Positions 35,367-46,888 of a stretch of DNA of 64,000 nucleotides are shown here, piece by piece. A program made the position numbers and the translations under genes. Location of the stretch: positions 12,314,018-12,378,017 of the forward strand of contig JASEVX010000003.1 of NCBI GenBank assembly GCA_031761405.1. Direction: 5' to 3'. Each line of letters starts with the position of its first letter. Position 1 is the first letter of the stretch. Below the pieces are notes generated by a model. It did no database searches. It saw only the letters and a list, made by a program, of their open reading frames with translations, and was not told the DNA's origin. This stretch comes from Serripes groenlandicus. Its lineage: Eukaryota; Mollusca; Bivalvia; Cardiida; Cardiidae.

Positions 35367-37136
35367 CAGGGGAGCGGAAATCCACTGCCCGACTCGTCCG
35401 ACATGGGTAATTTCATGGTCGGGCAAGTAGGATTTCCCTGTTGATTTGTCCACGGACAAGTTCAAATAAAAAGAAATGCTCTAATATATATATATCCGCC
35501 AAATCAATTTAACTCTGAATATGTAGCAAAAATATGTATACAGGTATGCCATATAGTAATAACTCGCAAACTCGATAAATTACGACCCCAAATCACTGAT
35601 TGAATCTCGTGTACTTTCACTTTTAGCTTTTTGGAAGTAAACAAATCTCTTGTTATTGGTTTTCGTTTACACTGCGAATAAAACAGGGAACCAAGATATA
35701 TGCATAATTAGGGTGAGGTAAAAAATTGAGTAGAATTGCGAATACCTACACACTTATAACAAGTCATAGATAAATCCAATACTCAAGTGAAGAAAAAAGA
35801 AAGAAGAATATTCGGTGAAAAACTGGGTCACTTGAAATCCGGGTACCTTTATAGATCTGTCTCCTATGGTACGAAATGACCGACTTATTGTTGAACTATT
35901 TCATATTTTACTTAGATTTCGCGCATGCCTATCTAGCTATGAACAATACGAAGGTTACATGACAGGGTTTTTTTAACCTTATATAAAAGGGGCGGTTTAA
36001 CGGCCCCTTCCCCTCGTATTTTTTTTTTTTTTTTTCTTATTTAACTTTTGAACATTAGCTTCAATCTCATTTATCTCTCCACACTAAACAGAATAAAATT
36101 TGACTCGAGGTGTAGGCTTGGTGCTGAAATACTTGATATTTTGATGAGAATTAAAGTTGCTGATGTTGCCCTTACAAGATGGTTGTTCAGGGCTTTCCAA
36201 AGTAGCCGGTAGACGGCGGAAATCCGCCGGTTACTGTGGCTAAAAGGGCCGGCTATTTTAAAATACTGTATGTACAGACAAGCGTCGAGATTTCGGGACA
36301 AAAGGGCCGATATTTTTTTTCCAAAAATATGACATCGCTGGAGCTAATCTGCTTGAAGCCAACTGACAAATATATATGTGCAGTAGACGCATTTTCCTTT
36401 ATAATAATCAAAAGGTGTTTTGTCGAGACTATTGTAGTTCACATTGTGTTGCTTAAAATTAAAGTTCTAATAAGTTCTTAAAAATTTAAGTTGTTTTCTC
36501 ATTTAGCAAGTAACAAAAAATAGCACTTGCGAAAAAATGCAAGTAGAAAATCTTGCTAATTTCAACCCCTGACAGTGGTATAGTTTGAGTGAACTGGATT
36601 ATGACAATCTAGAACATGAAAAATAGAGAGATGGCTTTGTAATGATAAAAGTTAAACATGCACATTATGCACATTAGTTTACAATTTTTCCCTTTTTTTT
36701 TCTAAAAACGCCGTGAAATTTTCCCCTTCTCAAAGGCCCCTTCCCCTTTTTCAGAAAAAAAACCCTGCATGATAATTCAAATCAGAAGCTATTTTTTTTT
36801 ATGGCGTTTTCATCTTTGAAATCGCGTCAATTTCAATAGATATATATGAAGGACCCCGTATTTTATGAACCCCATCATTCGGCATTCTTGGTTCTTATCG
36901 CTCCGATGAATCGGCACTAAAATTGATCTGAATAAAGAATATGATATGAACGTAAAATACATGTACTTGCAAACTTACAGACTGTTGCTAGCAAGATCAG
37001 CTCGGGGTAAGTCTTATCACTCAAAATAAGAAAATATGGGAAAATGCGGACAAGTTAACTGTGTTGGCGGACAAGTAGATTTTCATATCTTACTTGCCCA
37101 TGGACAAGTAGATTTTTATACATTTCCACATCCCTG
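35367..37136. mobile_element. Element with CAGGG...CCCTG ends and 'GACAAGTAGATTTT' repeats
   Basis: CAGGGGAGCGGAAAT (35367-35381) is matched, inverted, by ATTTCCACATCCCTG (37122-37136), 12 of 15 positions. The internal ends carry CGGACAAGTTC / GGACAAGTAGATTTT. The middle is interrupted by a second element (35963-36767). No transposase is visible. Family membership is uncertain (hAT-like ends often begin CAGGG). Confidence 0.6.
35963..36767. mobile_element. 0.8-kb element with CAGGGTTTTTTT terminal inverted repeats and CATGA duplication
   Basis: CAGGGTTTTTTT at the left is matched by AAAAAAAACCCTG at the right, and CATGA flanks both ends (35958-35962 and 36768-36772). GGCCCCTTCCCCT occurs near both ends in the same direction. 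A third, smaller CAGGGCTTTCC...CAACCCCTG pair lies inside (36189-36573), including the palindromic GGCGGAAATCCGCC. It is non-autonomous. Confidence 0.7.
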
Positions 37137-39119
37137 CTGACATATATTTAAACAAAAATGATTTTTTATTTATTTGATTTTAATATTTCTGACAAAGCAA
37201 GGTGTCCTTTGAGATACAAATCTTTTCAAACAAAATTTTATGTTTATTTATTTGATTTTAATAATGATGACAACCGGTAAAGCTTGGCTGTCAATGTCAT
37301 CAGAAATTCCAGACTGAAGCGGCCCGGGGGACGTGTCGTTTGCAAATATTTTGCGAACAATTTTGCTGTTAATAGTGGGAAATGTCATTATCTTGCTATA
37401 GCACACGAGCGTAAAGTTTTGCTTCAGAGTTGAAATTTTAAAATCTCAGCAAAAAATTCATTGACATTAGCCATTTCGGAATCTCGGAAAGTACCTTTTC
37501 AGAATAGATTTAAGACATATTCATTGTTTCAATTCTGATTGGTTAATGTCAATTAGTATGGCACCCCTGTTACAACATTTAATATGTATCATATTAATTA
37601 GAAAAATATCCTGAAAATCGGTCCTTTTTTTGAAGCTTTATGTTTCATAAAAGCAAGAATCAGTTAACAATTTTCAAATGGTTGAAACATTTATTAAGGT
37701 TTAATTTGACATCTATCTCCATTAAATCGGATTCGTAGTAAAAATCGGTCCTTCATTTATGCGAACAAGTGTATGAAGTCACCATGGTTGAATGAATAAT
37801 CAGTTCTTCGTCGTGGTGTGTTTAAAGCAATAACTCTTCTGCTTTAAATGGGTACACATTATCAGTTGTTAATTTATGATTAGGTAACTGTGTATACAGA
37901 GAACTGTAATAAACAAAATGACGCATGACTGTGATGATTTACAGAGTGCTATAACTTAGTACTAAATTGTCGGCGAAGTCGATTAGGCTTTGATCAAGTG
38001 AATGGGCGATGTCTGACAATTTAATGTGACCAATTGGCTCAAGTTGCCCCCTCGCGAGAGCCGTGATGTTTGACAAAAGGCACTGTGACATGCGATATTC
38101 ATCTTCCACAAATGGGCTAACAGTCAATATTTGGAATTTTAACATTATTTTTCTGAATGGTTCACTGATGTCAACATGTGGAATAAGTTTAAGCAATATC
38201 CGTGACTATGCTGCCGAAAAAGATTAAATGCTTACAGAGAATGGCTATTACTATTGCATACAGAACAGCCAATATTACGTTACCTCCTAGGTGATAGACA
38301 AAGCATTTGTTAATTATTAATCATTAACAAACCCGTCTTGTAAATATGTGGAATAATCTGTCCATATTAAGAAAGTTATGGCCCTTTTTGCTATAACGTT
38401 TTCAACTTTTCATATTTTTGCCCTTATGTCGTCAAAGTTATATGCTGCAGATTTGTTGTATATGAAAAAGGGTTAATAAATCAAATTCTGTTTACTAATT
38501 GTTCTATTAATCTTTAGTTTAACTTTGTTTTAGCATTTGGGCCTTAACATTTAGTCACACCTAATTCCCCTACTCAACACCTTCCCAGTCTCCTAATAAC
38601 AAAGACAAACGTGTCAAACAGTAACTGAGTAATGCTACCAATAACATATACCCATCAATGGGGATTTTGACTACCCCAGTGGCCCACTACAAAAATTTGA
38701 GCCTCTCCCTTCCATGAATTATAATTATTTGACATCTGCTATAGAGGAAAATTATCTAGGTGTATCACAATGTTCAAGATGAAGATTTTAGACAACAAGC
38801 CTCTTGTACCTAAATAGCCCCAGACAGAAATGAATGGGTTCACACATAATGTTTTAAGCATATTTCTTCTTTTGTTTCCACATTTTTGACAAATTGTTTT
38901 CAAAGTCATCTTCTGCAGTTTTTGTTGTAAATGGGAAAGGGTAAAACAAATGCAAATATGATAAATAGTTTAAAAAGAAAAAAACAAAACAAGAAAGCTT
39001 GTACCTTGCATCATATTGGAAATAAGTCATGGCAATGTTTGACTATGTCTGTTTACTCACCAAACTTTGAGTGTCCTGTTTATAAACATGCGGAAAATAC
39101 ACAATATTATGTATATCCA
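37137..39119. other. Intergenic interval, no gene recognised
   Basis: AT-rich. A minus-strand 85-codon frame (37939-38196; SDIAHSLDQSLIDFADNLVLS) has a less biased composition than most here and could be an exon fragment, but I cannot place it. 38395-38475 and 38880-38945 are MITE-like remnants (GTCGTCAAAGTTATATGCTGCAG-type text). 38640-38680 carries the GGGATTTTGACTACCC repeat. Confidence 0.45.
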
Positions 39120-39262
39120 TTAACCCTTTCCCTCATACGACAATTCTGCAGCAGACGACTTTGAACGTATTTTGTCAAAAATAGAAAATCATGGAGATGT
39201 TCTATGACAAAACGTGGAAAACATTGTGGCAAAAAGAGAAATTGCACGTTTTGTTTACTCTG
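39120..39262 (+). mobile_element. Half of a TTAA foldback MITE
   Basis: TTAACCCTTTCCCTCATACG followed by ACAATTCTGCAGCAGACGA matches 62755-62900 nearly base for base. It stops at GAAATTGCACGTTTTG, in the loop of the core hairpin. The right half is missing. Confidence 0.85.
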
Positions 39263-40144
39263 CATTTTCAATCATATTGGTTTTGAATACTATGCATTTT
39301 CAACCGTTTTGACTTAGTACACATTTGTTTTCAACCATATTGGTTTTGACAACTATGACAAAAATGGACCGTATGATTTTTGACACAAACATTTTTATAA
39401 CTCCAAGATAAACTATCTGACAGTGATCTATATGATATTAATATTGATATATTGAATTTGAACTCTCTGACAGTTATCTATATTATATTAATAGTGATAT
39501 ATTAAATTTTGCACAGCATTATTTTAGCATAAAAATTCACCAATACATGAAATCAAGGGTCAAGACCGAATCACTGTTGAAAGCTTCGTAATAAAATGGA
39601 AAATAAAATGTAACATAAATGTACTAACAAGCAAATCACTGTTCAAAGCATCTTTGCAGCTCAAACTCATTCTCTGGGAACATTCCCAACGGATAGAGGA
39701 CTTATTCGAGTTTTTTCTTTGTGTAAGGATACCCTTCATGAAGAAGTTTATGAGAACCTTTATTACTTGTAATAAATTCCATTTTGAATGAGTAGTCATG
39801 TTGATTTCTAGATACATAGCATTATATACTGAACAATGTAACAGTTTGAAATGTAGGTTTGAAAAAAATAAAGATTTTGTTGAAAAACTGCAAATTGGAT
39901 TTAATCAATTACAATTAATTATAAAAAAAGATCTTAAGACGGAGAGGAATCACATGTATTAAAGGATAATCATTAAATTAAGTATTTAAAGTAATTATCT
40001 AAGGCAGTAAGCAGTCAATCACATTCTTTTTAAGGGAATTAACGGGTAATTATTGACTGTTCACTAAGATGACTAAACGGAAATGATGTACTATATTTAA
40101 ATTTAAATTTAGCTTTACAAGAAAATATATGATCTTAGATTGAG
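39263..40144. other. Intergenic interval, short repeats only
   Basis: 39285-39365 has two or three decayed 'CAACCATATTGGTTTTGA' units. 39400-39520 has a direct repeat of CTCTGACAGTTATCTATAT. No gene is supported; the frame at 39560-39817 (minus) is unrecognised. Confidence 0.45.
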
Positions 40145-40277
40145 CGGAATATGAATACCCATCAAGGGGATTTTGACTACCCTATCATTTTGGTAGAGGG
40201 GATTTTGACTACTATGCCATTTTCAGAGTGAGGGGATTTTGACATACACTCATACTGGCCATCTTGGGCCTCTTGTT
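40145..40277 (+). mobile_element. 3' end of an HLE-like element with GGGATTTTGACTACCC units
   Basis: Three AGGGGATTTTGACTAC-type units are followed by ACACTCATACTGGCC, ATCTTGGGCCTCTTGTT. The terminal hairpin plus CTCTTGTT matches HLE-B/C. No 5' hairpin partner was found nearby, so it is an orphan end. Confidence 0.65.
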
Positions 40278-42160
40278 TACAGAATGTAATAATTATGCTG
40301 AGGTTGGTTTTCCTGGAGCACTTCTATTTATACTATTAACAAAGATCGGAGGACTAGATAAGGAGGAGTAAACTGGTTTTTGGACGGTACCCCTAAGGGT
40401 ACTGTCTATAGCCATGTGCATTTTGAGAAATCGTACAACAATTGGCTCCCTAATTATAAACAGTATGACAGAGTAAAGCTGGGTACCAAAAACCGAGAGG
40501 GCTTTTTTTATACCCACAACAAAAAAGTAGTGCCAATTATCAGGCAATATAACTGCTTTTCGAAAACATTGGTGAATCAATATATCTGAATTTTGAAAAA
40601 GGACTGTAAAAAGGCAGCATTAGTGGTTGAAGTATTATGTTTACAATTTTGCGTTGAAGTTTGAATTAATATATTCATAAACAATGTATGAATATATACC
40701 AATTTTTTACATGTTTCAATCAGAAAGAATTTAATTTTTAGAAACGAAATAAATATTGACACTATTACAATTCATACGTTATTATGTTTCTTAAAATTTC
40801 GTTTAATATAAAATCGTAATACGGCAATTTTGATGATATCACGTGATATTTTGATTTTCTTGTAGATCAGAAGTGATTTTGGGATGTTTGGTAGAATTAA
40901 GAATAATGCCAAACGCTTCCATGAAAAACTATCTGTAGTATTAACAATAATGCCAAACGCTTCGATGAAAAACTATCTCCCAACTAATTATCTAGCCACT
41001 CGATTCATTTTACTGAAAGAGATGGTAAGGAACGACAACTCTGCGAAGGAGAACTTGCAACTTCCGTTCAAAATGAAAGTAGAAAACGGACAAGCTGCCC
41101 TGACGATAGATTGTTATTATGGAGAAAAGACACATGAAGTTTTATATTGAGGAAGACTGACAGGAAAGAAAGGAGTGGAAAATGTTCATTTAGTCATCAA
41201 TCCGTAAAACGTTCGAGGTAGGTCTGTCAATTAAACTGTAATTTGGAGTGGATTTTTTTTTCGCCCTGTGCTGTATCGTAACCGAATATGAAAATAAGCT
41301 CACATGTATTTCGTGTACACGTATGTCTGAAAATAGCCCAATTCCTGTAGACATTCGCTTGTTCGTGTTATCATCTGACATCTGTTAATTATTTAAAAGG
41401 GTGGCATATGAAGGAAAATAAAAAATAATAAATGAAGGACTTCTGAGACTTCGTACATATATTGTACAAGTATATCATTGTTACTGTATGTATACACTAT
41501 TTAGGCTCATTTGAGGACTTAGGAGACAAAAGTGGTTAAGTGATGTGAAAACTGCTTTCAAACTTAAGTGTGTACAATTATTTGTATTGATGATATTATG
41601 TATACAAGTTTGTTATTGAAAAGAATGAAGAAATACAATGTATATTGATAAATGAATTTTCCAGATTTTGTCTTTACTTAGATGGAGCATATGCATGATG
41701 CTTTGCCAAAAATGTTATTCAATTAACACACAAAAACATATGTATATTTGTGTACGTTATGTTATAAATTGTCTAGTGAATCCATGTCTAACTGACACTT
41801 TGCCTTGACGTCATTTATAAAGTTATATTGACATAAAAGTAGTGATGCTACGCCGTTTCTAGGTCTAAATTACATGTAAATGGTCAGTTAAGACTGGTGA
41901 GACTGCATAATATGATACATAGGCTCCTCTGAGTCTTCACTGGATACATATGCATTATAACCCCAAATAACTTAATGCAGATCAATAATTGCAAAGTATC
42001 TATTATAAACAGACTATTTTATTATTCAAATCATGATAGCATACATATATATTGATAAAGAATGATTTTGTGCAGACATGTATACACATCTTGATTTTAT
42101 TTTTATTGTGCAATCAGTAACTGTATGTATTTTTGTTTCGTTTCAAATCATGGAAATGTT
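40278..42160. other. Intergenic interval with an unexplained 88-codon frame
   Basis: The + frame 40884-41150 (MFGRIKNNAKRFHEK...) is built partly on a direct repeat: AATAATGCCAAACGCTTC(C/G)ATGAAAAACTATCT occurs at 40903 and 40948. It also includes the GGAACGACAACTCTGCGAAG text of the 77-bp MITE, so it is unlikely to be an old gene. The rest is AT-rich. Confidence 0.45.
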
Positions 42161-42167
42161 GACGGAA

Positions 42168-42688
42168 GACATTCAAGTAAATCATTTTGAGCTATAACAC
42201 AGCCTTCCAGGAAGACACTTGTACATGATAACTAACATTAAGTAGATCATTTTGAACTACATATTGTGTCACACAGGGTGAACATGGCAAGTCCTGGACG
42301 CAACAAAACGGGTAGAAAACAAAACAAAACAACGTTAATGACATTCTTCAAAGCTGCAGGTAACAGCAGCGAGTCGTTGTGAAAAGTATTCTGAATGAAA
42401 GTGTTTATTCTGTAAAGGTAACTCGGAAAACAATAACAGAATGGAAGGACAAGTATCTAGGAGATATAAACGACACAAATACGAATCAAGGATGCCCAAT
42501 GTGATCTGTTTTTGTTTACTATAATACAGGAAGATAACTGTGTAATTAACTAATTACTATGAACAAGACATTCAAGTAAATCATTTTGAGCTATAACACA
42601 GCCTTCCAGGAAGACACTTGTACCGGTACATGATAACTAACATTAAGTAGATCATTTTGAACTACATATTGTGTCACACAGGGTGAAC
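42168..42688. repeat. Direct duplication of about 120 bp with a small open frame between
   Basis: GACATTCAAGTAAATCATTT through CACAGGGTGAAC occurs at 42168-42286 and again at 42567-42687. The second copy has a 6-base insertion (ACCGGT). The first copy is followed directly by ATG GCA AGT CCT (42284), a 33-codon frame with KTGRKQNKTTLMTFFK and a possible splice donor (GCAGGTAACA). In the second copy the same place reads GTGAACTTGTTG, without the ATG. Confidence 0.75.
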
Positions 42689-42829
42689 TTGTTGATCATT
42701 TTGATCAGGCAGATCATTTGTTTTGTTAAATGACCCAAGTTGTAAAAGGTTTGTTAAATGACCCAAGATGTAAAATTTAAAAGTAAAACTAAGTTTACTA
42801 GCATTTGTCAACAGTAAGAGGCATGAGTA

Positions 42830-42951
42830 AAAAGCATTGTGACAAAAGAAGAAATTGCTCGTATGGAGCAATTTCTTCCTCTGCCTCCATGTTTTCAAAA
42901 AGCCGTCTGCTGCAGAGGCGTCAGAAAGTGTCTATTTGAGGGAAAGGGTGA
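42830..42951 (+). mobile_element. Right half of a TTAA foldback MITE
   Basis: From GACAAAAGAAGAAATTGCTC through the hairpin GAAATTGCTC-GTATG-GAGCAATTTC to GTCTATTTGAGGGAAAGGGT. The left TTAACCC end is missing. Confidence 0.8.
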
Positions 42952-42967
42952 TCGAAATATTATAATT

Positions 42968-43832
42968 AGCTCCTCTGGCTGAAAGCTAGTCGAGCTTATG
43001 TCATGGCGAATTGTCCGTCGTGCATGCGTTAACTTTTTGCTTCAAACGACTTCTCGTACTTAACCACTTGGCCAATTAAGATGAAACTTCCTAGGAAGCA
43101 TCCTCTTAATGTCCTCTTCTAAATTCATTCAAATTTTTTGGATCCATGCAAAATTCTGGTTTCCATGGCAATCAAATTAAAAAAGTAGGGAAAACTTAAA
43201 AAAGCTTCTCCTCCGAAAGTGTCAGGCCGATTTCCAAATAATTTTGTAGAAATGTTCCTTGGGTGACCCTCTATCAGATTCCTTCAAGCCAAGTTGATTG
43301 GTTGAAAAACATGGTCGCCAGGGGGGGCGGGGCTATTTGCATTATATGGCTATAGTGAAAACTTGAAATATCTTTACCTCAAAAAGTGTTTGGCAAATTT
43401 TCAAATTATTTTGGAGAAATGTTCCTAGGGTGACCCTCTATTTTGCCTTATATGGCTATAGTGAAAACTTAAAAAATCTTCTCCTCCGAAAGCTTCAGAC
43501 AAATTTTCAAATAATTTTGTAGAAATGTTCCTAGGGAGACCCTCTATCAGATCCTTCAAGCCATGTTGATTAGTCGAAAAACATGGCAGTCAGAGGGTGG
43601 CGCTATTTTGCCGTATATGGCTATAGTGAAAACTTCAAAAATCTTTTCCTCCGAAAGTTTCTGGCTGATTTTCAAATAATTTTGTAGAAATGTTCCTAGG
43701 ATGGTCCTCTATCAGATTCCTTCAACAATGTTGATTGGTCAAAAACATGGCCATCAGGGGGCGGGGCTGTTTGAAGATTTAATTTTTGCCTAATGGCCGT
43801 GGAGCGATACTGGCCCTCTTGGGCCTTTTGTT
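42968..43832 (+). mobile_element. HLE-C element
   Basis: Begins AGCTCCTCTGGCTGAAAGCT-AG, TCGAGCTTATGTCATGGCG, GTCCGTCG. About four core units of 150-165 bp follow (AACTTAAAAAATCTTCTCCT...GACCCTCTATCAGATTCC...CATGGC..CAG-GGGGCGGGGC). It ends GTGGAGCGATACTGGCC and CTCTTGGGCCTTTTGTT. It lies after AATT, in line with the T-T insertion preference. Confidence 0.9.
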
Positions 43833-44346
43833 TTTTAAATCTGATCAAAGCTTTCTCTGTCTAGATTCCAGAGAGTACTGGTACATGTTCATAAGAAGAA
43901 TTAATTTCACAATTAAATTATTGATCACAAAAGGAAAAAGCACATTATGAGATTTAACTTCTGACATAAAGTTTAAAGATTTTCTATTGCATAATTATTG
44001 TCTACAACCTATATACATTCAAAGGTCAGTTTACTATTTTTTTCTATGTATATTCAAGTTGATATGTACTCATCATGCAACAGAATTTACATGTACAAAA
44101 TATGTCCCCAATTTTTCAATTGTTGAACATAGTAATGGGAAGAAAAGTATGATTTTTTTAACACAACTGTACATTTTGACCTGTTGATTTTTTTGCAAAC
44201 TTCAAGGATTGGAAGAAATATTTAAACGGAAACAATATCACAGGCTCTTTTTAAAAACTTTACCCAAATTTAACCAATCTACAGCAGACAACTTTGAAAA
44301 TATCTTTGCAAGCTCACTTTGGTACAGCATGTTTCCTATTTTATTA
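43833..44346. other. AT-rich interval, nothing recognised
   Basis: No gene or repeat that I can name; the 66-codon frame at 43987 is composition-driven. Confidence 0.4.
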
Positions 44347-44645
44347 CTCAGTTTACCGTAGCTCAGTCAGTAGAGACACAGGCTGTTAATCCAGGGGTTG
44401 TGAGTTCGAACACCAGCTTGGCCTACATTCCTTCCAACATTTGACATGACTACCACCAATGGGCTTTCAGACTATGTGGAAAAGCAGCCAGTTGCTTGGA
44501 AAGTATGTTGTGTGAAGTACTGGTATGAGAAAGCCAAGAAACATATGAGTAGTTGAACTGGCTGCCGTGATATGACTGAAAGATTGATGAAAATGGTGTT
44601 AAACCCCAATTAATACTCTTCTTCTCATTGTATACTAAATAGGCT
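44347..44645 (+). repeat. Full tRNA-derived SINE with a conserved central domain
   Basis: The head contains GTAGCTCAGTCAGTAGAG (A box) and GGGTTGTGAGTTCGAACACC (B box). The body has CTACCACCAATGGGCTTTC and GGAAAAGCAGCCAGTTGC, then TGGCTGCCGTGATATGACTG, and the tail ends AATGGTGTTAAACCCCAATT. The GCCGTGATATGAC...GTTAAACCC part matches what I recall of the conserved domain of bivalve RUDI / MetaSINE elements. It is not a tRNA gene. Confidence 0.8.
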
Positions 44646-44859
44646 GAGTGTTGCCTATGTTTTGGGGTAAAAAGTATCAATTTTGATGTATTTTGGTTGT
44701 ATTAGAGAATTGGACATTGTTGGTTAAGTTACAGGTCAATTTGACAGAAAATCCACAGGTGAAATTTGTCTATCCTTGTAAGCCTGTGTAGCATGCTTAG
44801 GCTGATCCGGATCGATACTTTATGCAGAGTCCACAATGTTGGTTTGCTCGCAGGACTGC

Positions 44860-45790
44860 TCAAATTATAGGAAAATCTAGTTAACACTCTGGAAGCCGCA
44901 TGTTTTACTTGAGCATGTTGAAACTTTCTCAGAATATATGCTTGTATGATATCTAGCCTAAGTTCGAATATGTGTCAGATCCAGTAAAGAACTAGGTCAC
45001 TTAGCCAAACACTATAGACACTGCATTTTTGTATTGAGCATTTTGAAACTTTGTCAGAAAGTTTGTCTTGATGATAGGCCAATTTCAAATATTGGTTATT
45101 TGGGATAAAAAATTAGGGCACTAAGCCAAGTTGGAGGAAAATCTTGTTAACCCCTTCTCTCATATTCTAGAGGCGTTCTGCAGCAGATGGCTTTTTGAAA
45201 ACATAGAGACAAAAGAAGAAATTGCTCAAAACGAGCAATTTCTCCTTTTGCCACAATGTTTTCCACTTTTAGTCATAGGTTATCCATTCAATTATAGAGG
45301 TTTTGTATCATTTGACAAAAAATGTTCAAAGTCGTCTGCTGGTTAAGACTCTGGAAGTGGCACTTTTAGCTTGAGCATGCTGAAACTTTGTCAGAATGAT
45401 TGTTTTTATTATATTTATTTTGAATATGGGTAATGTTTGTTAAAAAATTAGGTCACTATGCCAAGTTGTAGGACAATCTTGATTTAACACTTAACAGACC
45501 ACAATTTTGACTTTAGCGGCTTGAAACTTTGTCAGACAGTTTTTCTTGATGATATACAGGCAAATTTAGACATTGGTCATTTTGAGTCAAAAATTAGGTC
45601 CCTTGATCAAATTTAAGAAAAATCTTGTTAATGATCTGGAAGCCATGTTTTTAACTCTAGCATGATGAAACTTTACCAGAATGTTTATCTTGATGATATT
45701 TAGGCTAACTTCGAATATGGTCTGGCTAAAAACTAGGTCACTAGGCCAATATTGAGAACTATTTTGTAAACACTCTAGTCAACACATTTC
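44860..45790 (+). repeat. Diverged tandem array, period about 180 bp
   Basis: Four to five units share AACACTCTGGAAGCC(G/A)CATG, TTGAGCATG-TGAAACTTTGTCAGAAT, TTGATGATAT and AACTAGGTCACTAGGCCAA. One unit is interrupted by the MITE at 45147-45346. The layout is like an HLE core without recognisable ends, and related to the decayed block at 11300-11800. Confidence 0.8.
45147..45346 (+). mobile_element. TTAA foldback MITE inside the tandem array
   Basis: TTAACCCCTTCTCTCATATT at the left and CTGGTTAA at the right give TTAA at both ends; the right terminal repeat is shortened. The core hairpin is GAAATTGCTC-AAAAC-GAGCAATTTC. The array text resumes at GACTCTGGAAGTGGCA. Confidence 0.8.
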
Positions 45791-46250
45791 TCTCAAATGT
45801 TCCTTGCGTGACTCTTTACTAAGAGTGTTAATATTAAGTTGATTCTTTAGATACTATAGATAATAAATAGCTTTGCTACAGGTACTATTTTACCCTTTCT
45901 ACACTACAGACACATGTTGTCTAATCTTCAACAGATGGATGGTATGAGAAATTTTGACAGGTTTCTCAATGTTTTATTCACTTTTAGTTTCATCAATACA
46001 GATTTACCAGTATCTTTAGTTAAACATTTTCAAATCATCTGCTGTAGAGTTTATCCATGTGATAAATTACCTATCACAAATGTGTTTGTTTATCTAACTG
46101 TATCTACTGTCTACAGTTCAAGAGTTTAATTATAGATCTCTGGAAATAAGGTTAACCCTGTCTTAAATAAATGTTTGAACTGTATGTATTTCTGCTTTTT
46201 TGTTTACATTTTTTTAAATTTATTTAATATGTGACTTGTGTTGTAACTTT
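45791..46250. other. Interval upstream of TYW1
   Basis: Contains a MITE remnant (45892-46035: TTTTACCCTTTCTACACTACAGACAC, CATTTTCAAATCATCTGCTGTAG). No promoter element is clear enough to name. Confidence 0.4.
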
Positions 46251-46274
46251 CCAAAAAATGGAACAGTTGACCAT

Positions 46275-46436
46275 CTTTTCCCCCCTCATACAATGGGTAC
46301 CGTCCCACAGCACTTTCAGTGCTTTGATTCCCATTGATATCTCATGTATGGCTCAACTTATCCCTATGTTGTAGTTATTAAATTTCAAAAGATTCGTCTC
46401 ACTGAGATGATTCTTTTGAGTACCCACAACATAGGG
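46275..46436. mobile_element. Two adjacent foldbacks upstream of TYW1 exon 1
   Basis: 46362-46436 folds on itself: CCCTATGTTGT pairs with ACAACATAGGG, and CAAAAGATTCGTCTCA with TGAGATGATTCTTTTG. 46284-46350 folds separately (CATACAATGGGTA / CCCATTGATATCTCATGTATG with GCACTTTCAGTGC inside). The phrase CCCTATG...GTACTCAAAAGAA...CCACAACAT recurs at 63029-63070. Confidence 0.65.
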
Positions 46437-46562
46437 TTTGATGGTTAAATAAGAATTTCGCAATGTGAAATACTCGTCTTGTTTAGAGCTCTGATTGATA
46501 CATATTTGTTTTGTACATGTACCATCAACATGATTCTAAGTTTCATCATTATTCTTAGCAGG

Positions 46563-46688
46563 ATGATAGAGCAAGTGTTATCAACATTATTTGGTGGAAG
46601 TTTACAGATTCCATTATGGTCCATATTACTAGCCTCAATTGGCCTAGTTTGGCTGGTATGGGAGAGAAAGAAATCACCAAATGTTAAG
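46563..46688 (+). CDS. TYW1: TYW1 coding exon 1 (membrane-anchor segment)
   Basis: It encodes the first 42 residues of S-adenosylmethionine-dependent tRNA 4-demethylwyosine synthase, the enzyme that converts N1-methylguanosine at position 37 of tRNA-Phe to a tricyclic base in wybutosine synthesis. The start MIEQVLSTLFGG is chosen because it lies 4 bases after a TTCTTAG acceptor-like site and leads into a hydrophobic segment (IPLWSILLASIGLVWLVW, residues about 17-34) followed by ERKKS. Animal TYW1 proteins also begin with one hydrophobic segment. The exon ends AAG|GTACAC in phase 0. An in-frame ATG further upstream (46530) would add MILSFIIILSR if no splice is used there. The assignment of this exon rests on phase, order and the hydrophobic segment; the later exons are firmer. 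Confidence 0.65.
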
Positions 46689-46888
46689 GTACACATTTAT
46701 CATGACGATTTTGTCACAATGCTTTGAACCTCAAACATTTTAACACTTACAAGCTACTGACAATATTTAATAATTGAGGGATTTTGAAAATACATAACGG
46801 GGAAATCAAAAGGAGACATTGTTCAAGTTTTCAGGATACCAACCTTTACTTTTCCCAAATATGACAAAACTATAGCTGACCACTTTAA

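Noticed and set aside
40884..41150. 88-codon + frame as a conserved gene
   Set aside because: Its start is built on a local direct repeat and its middle contains text of the 77-bp MITE family.
44347..44420. tRNA gene
   Set aside because: A and B boxes are present, but the acceptor and anticodon arms do not pair properly and a SINE body and tail follow.
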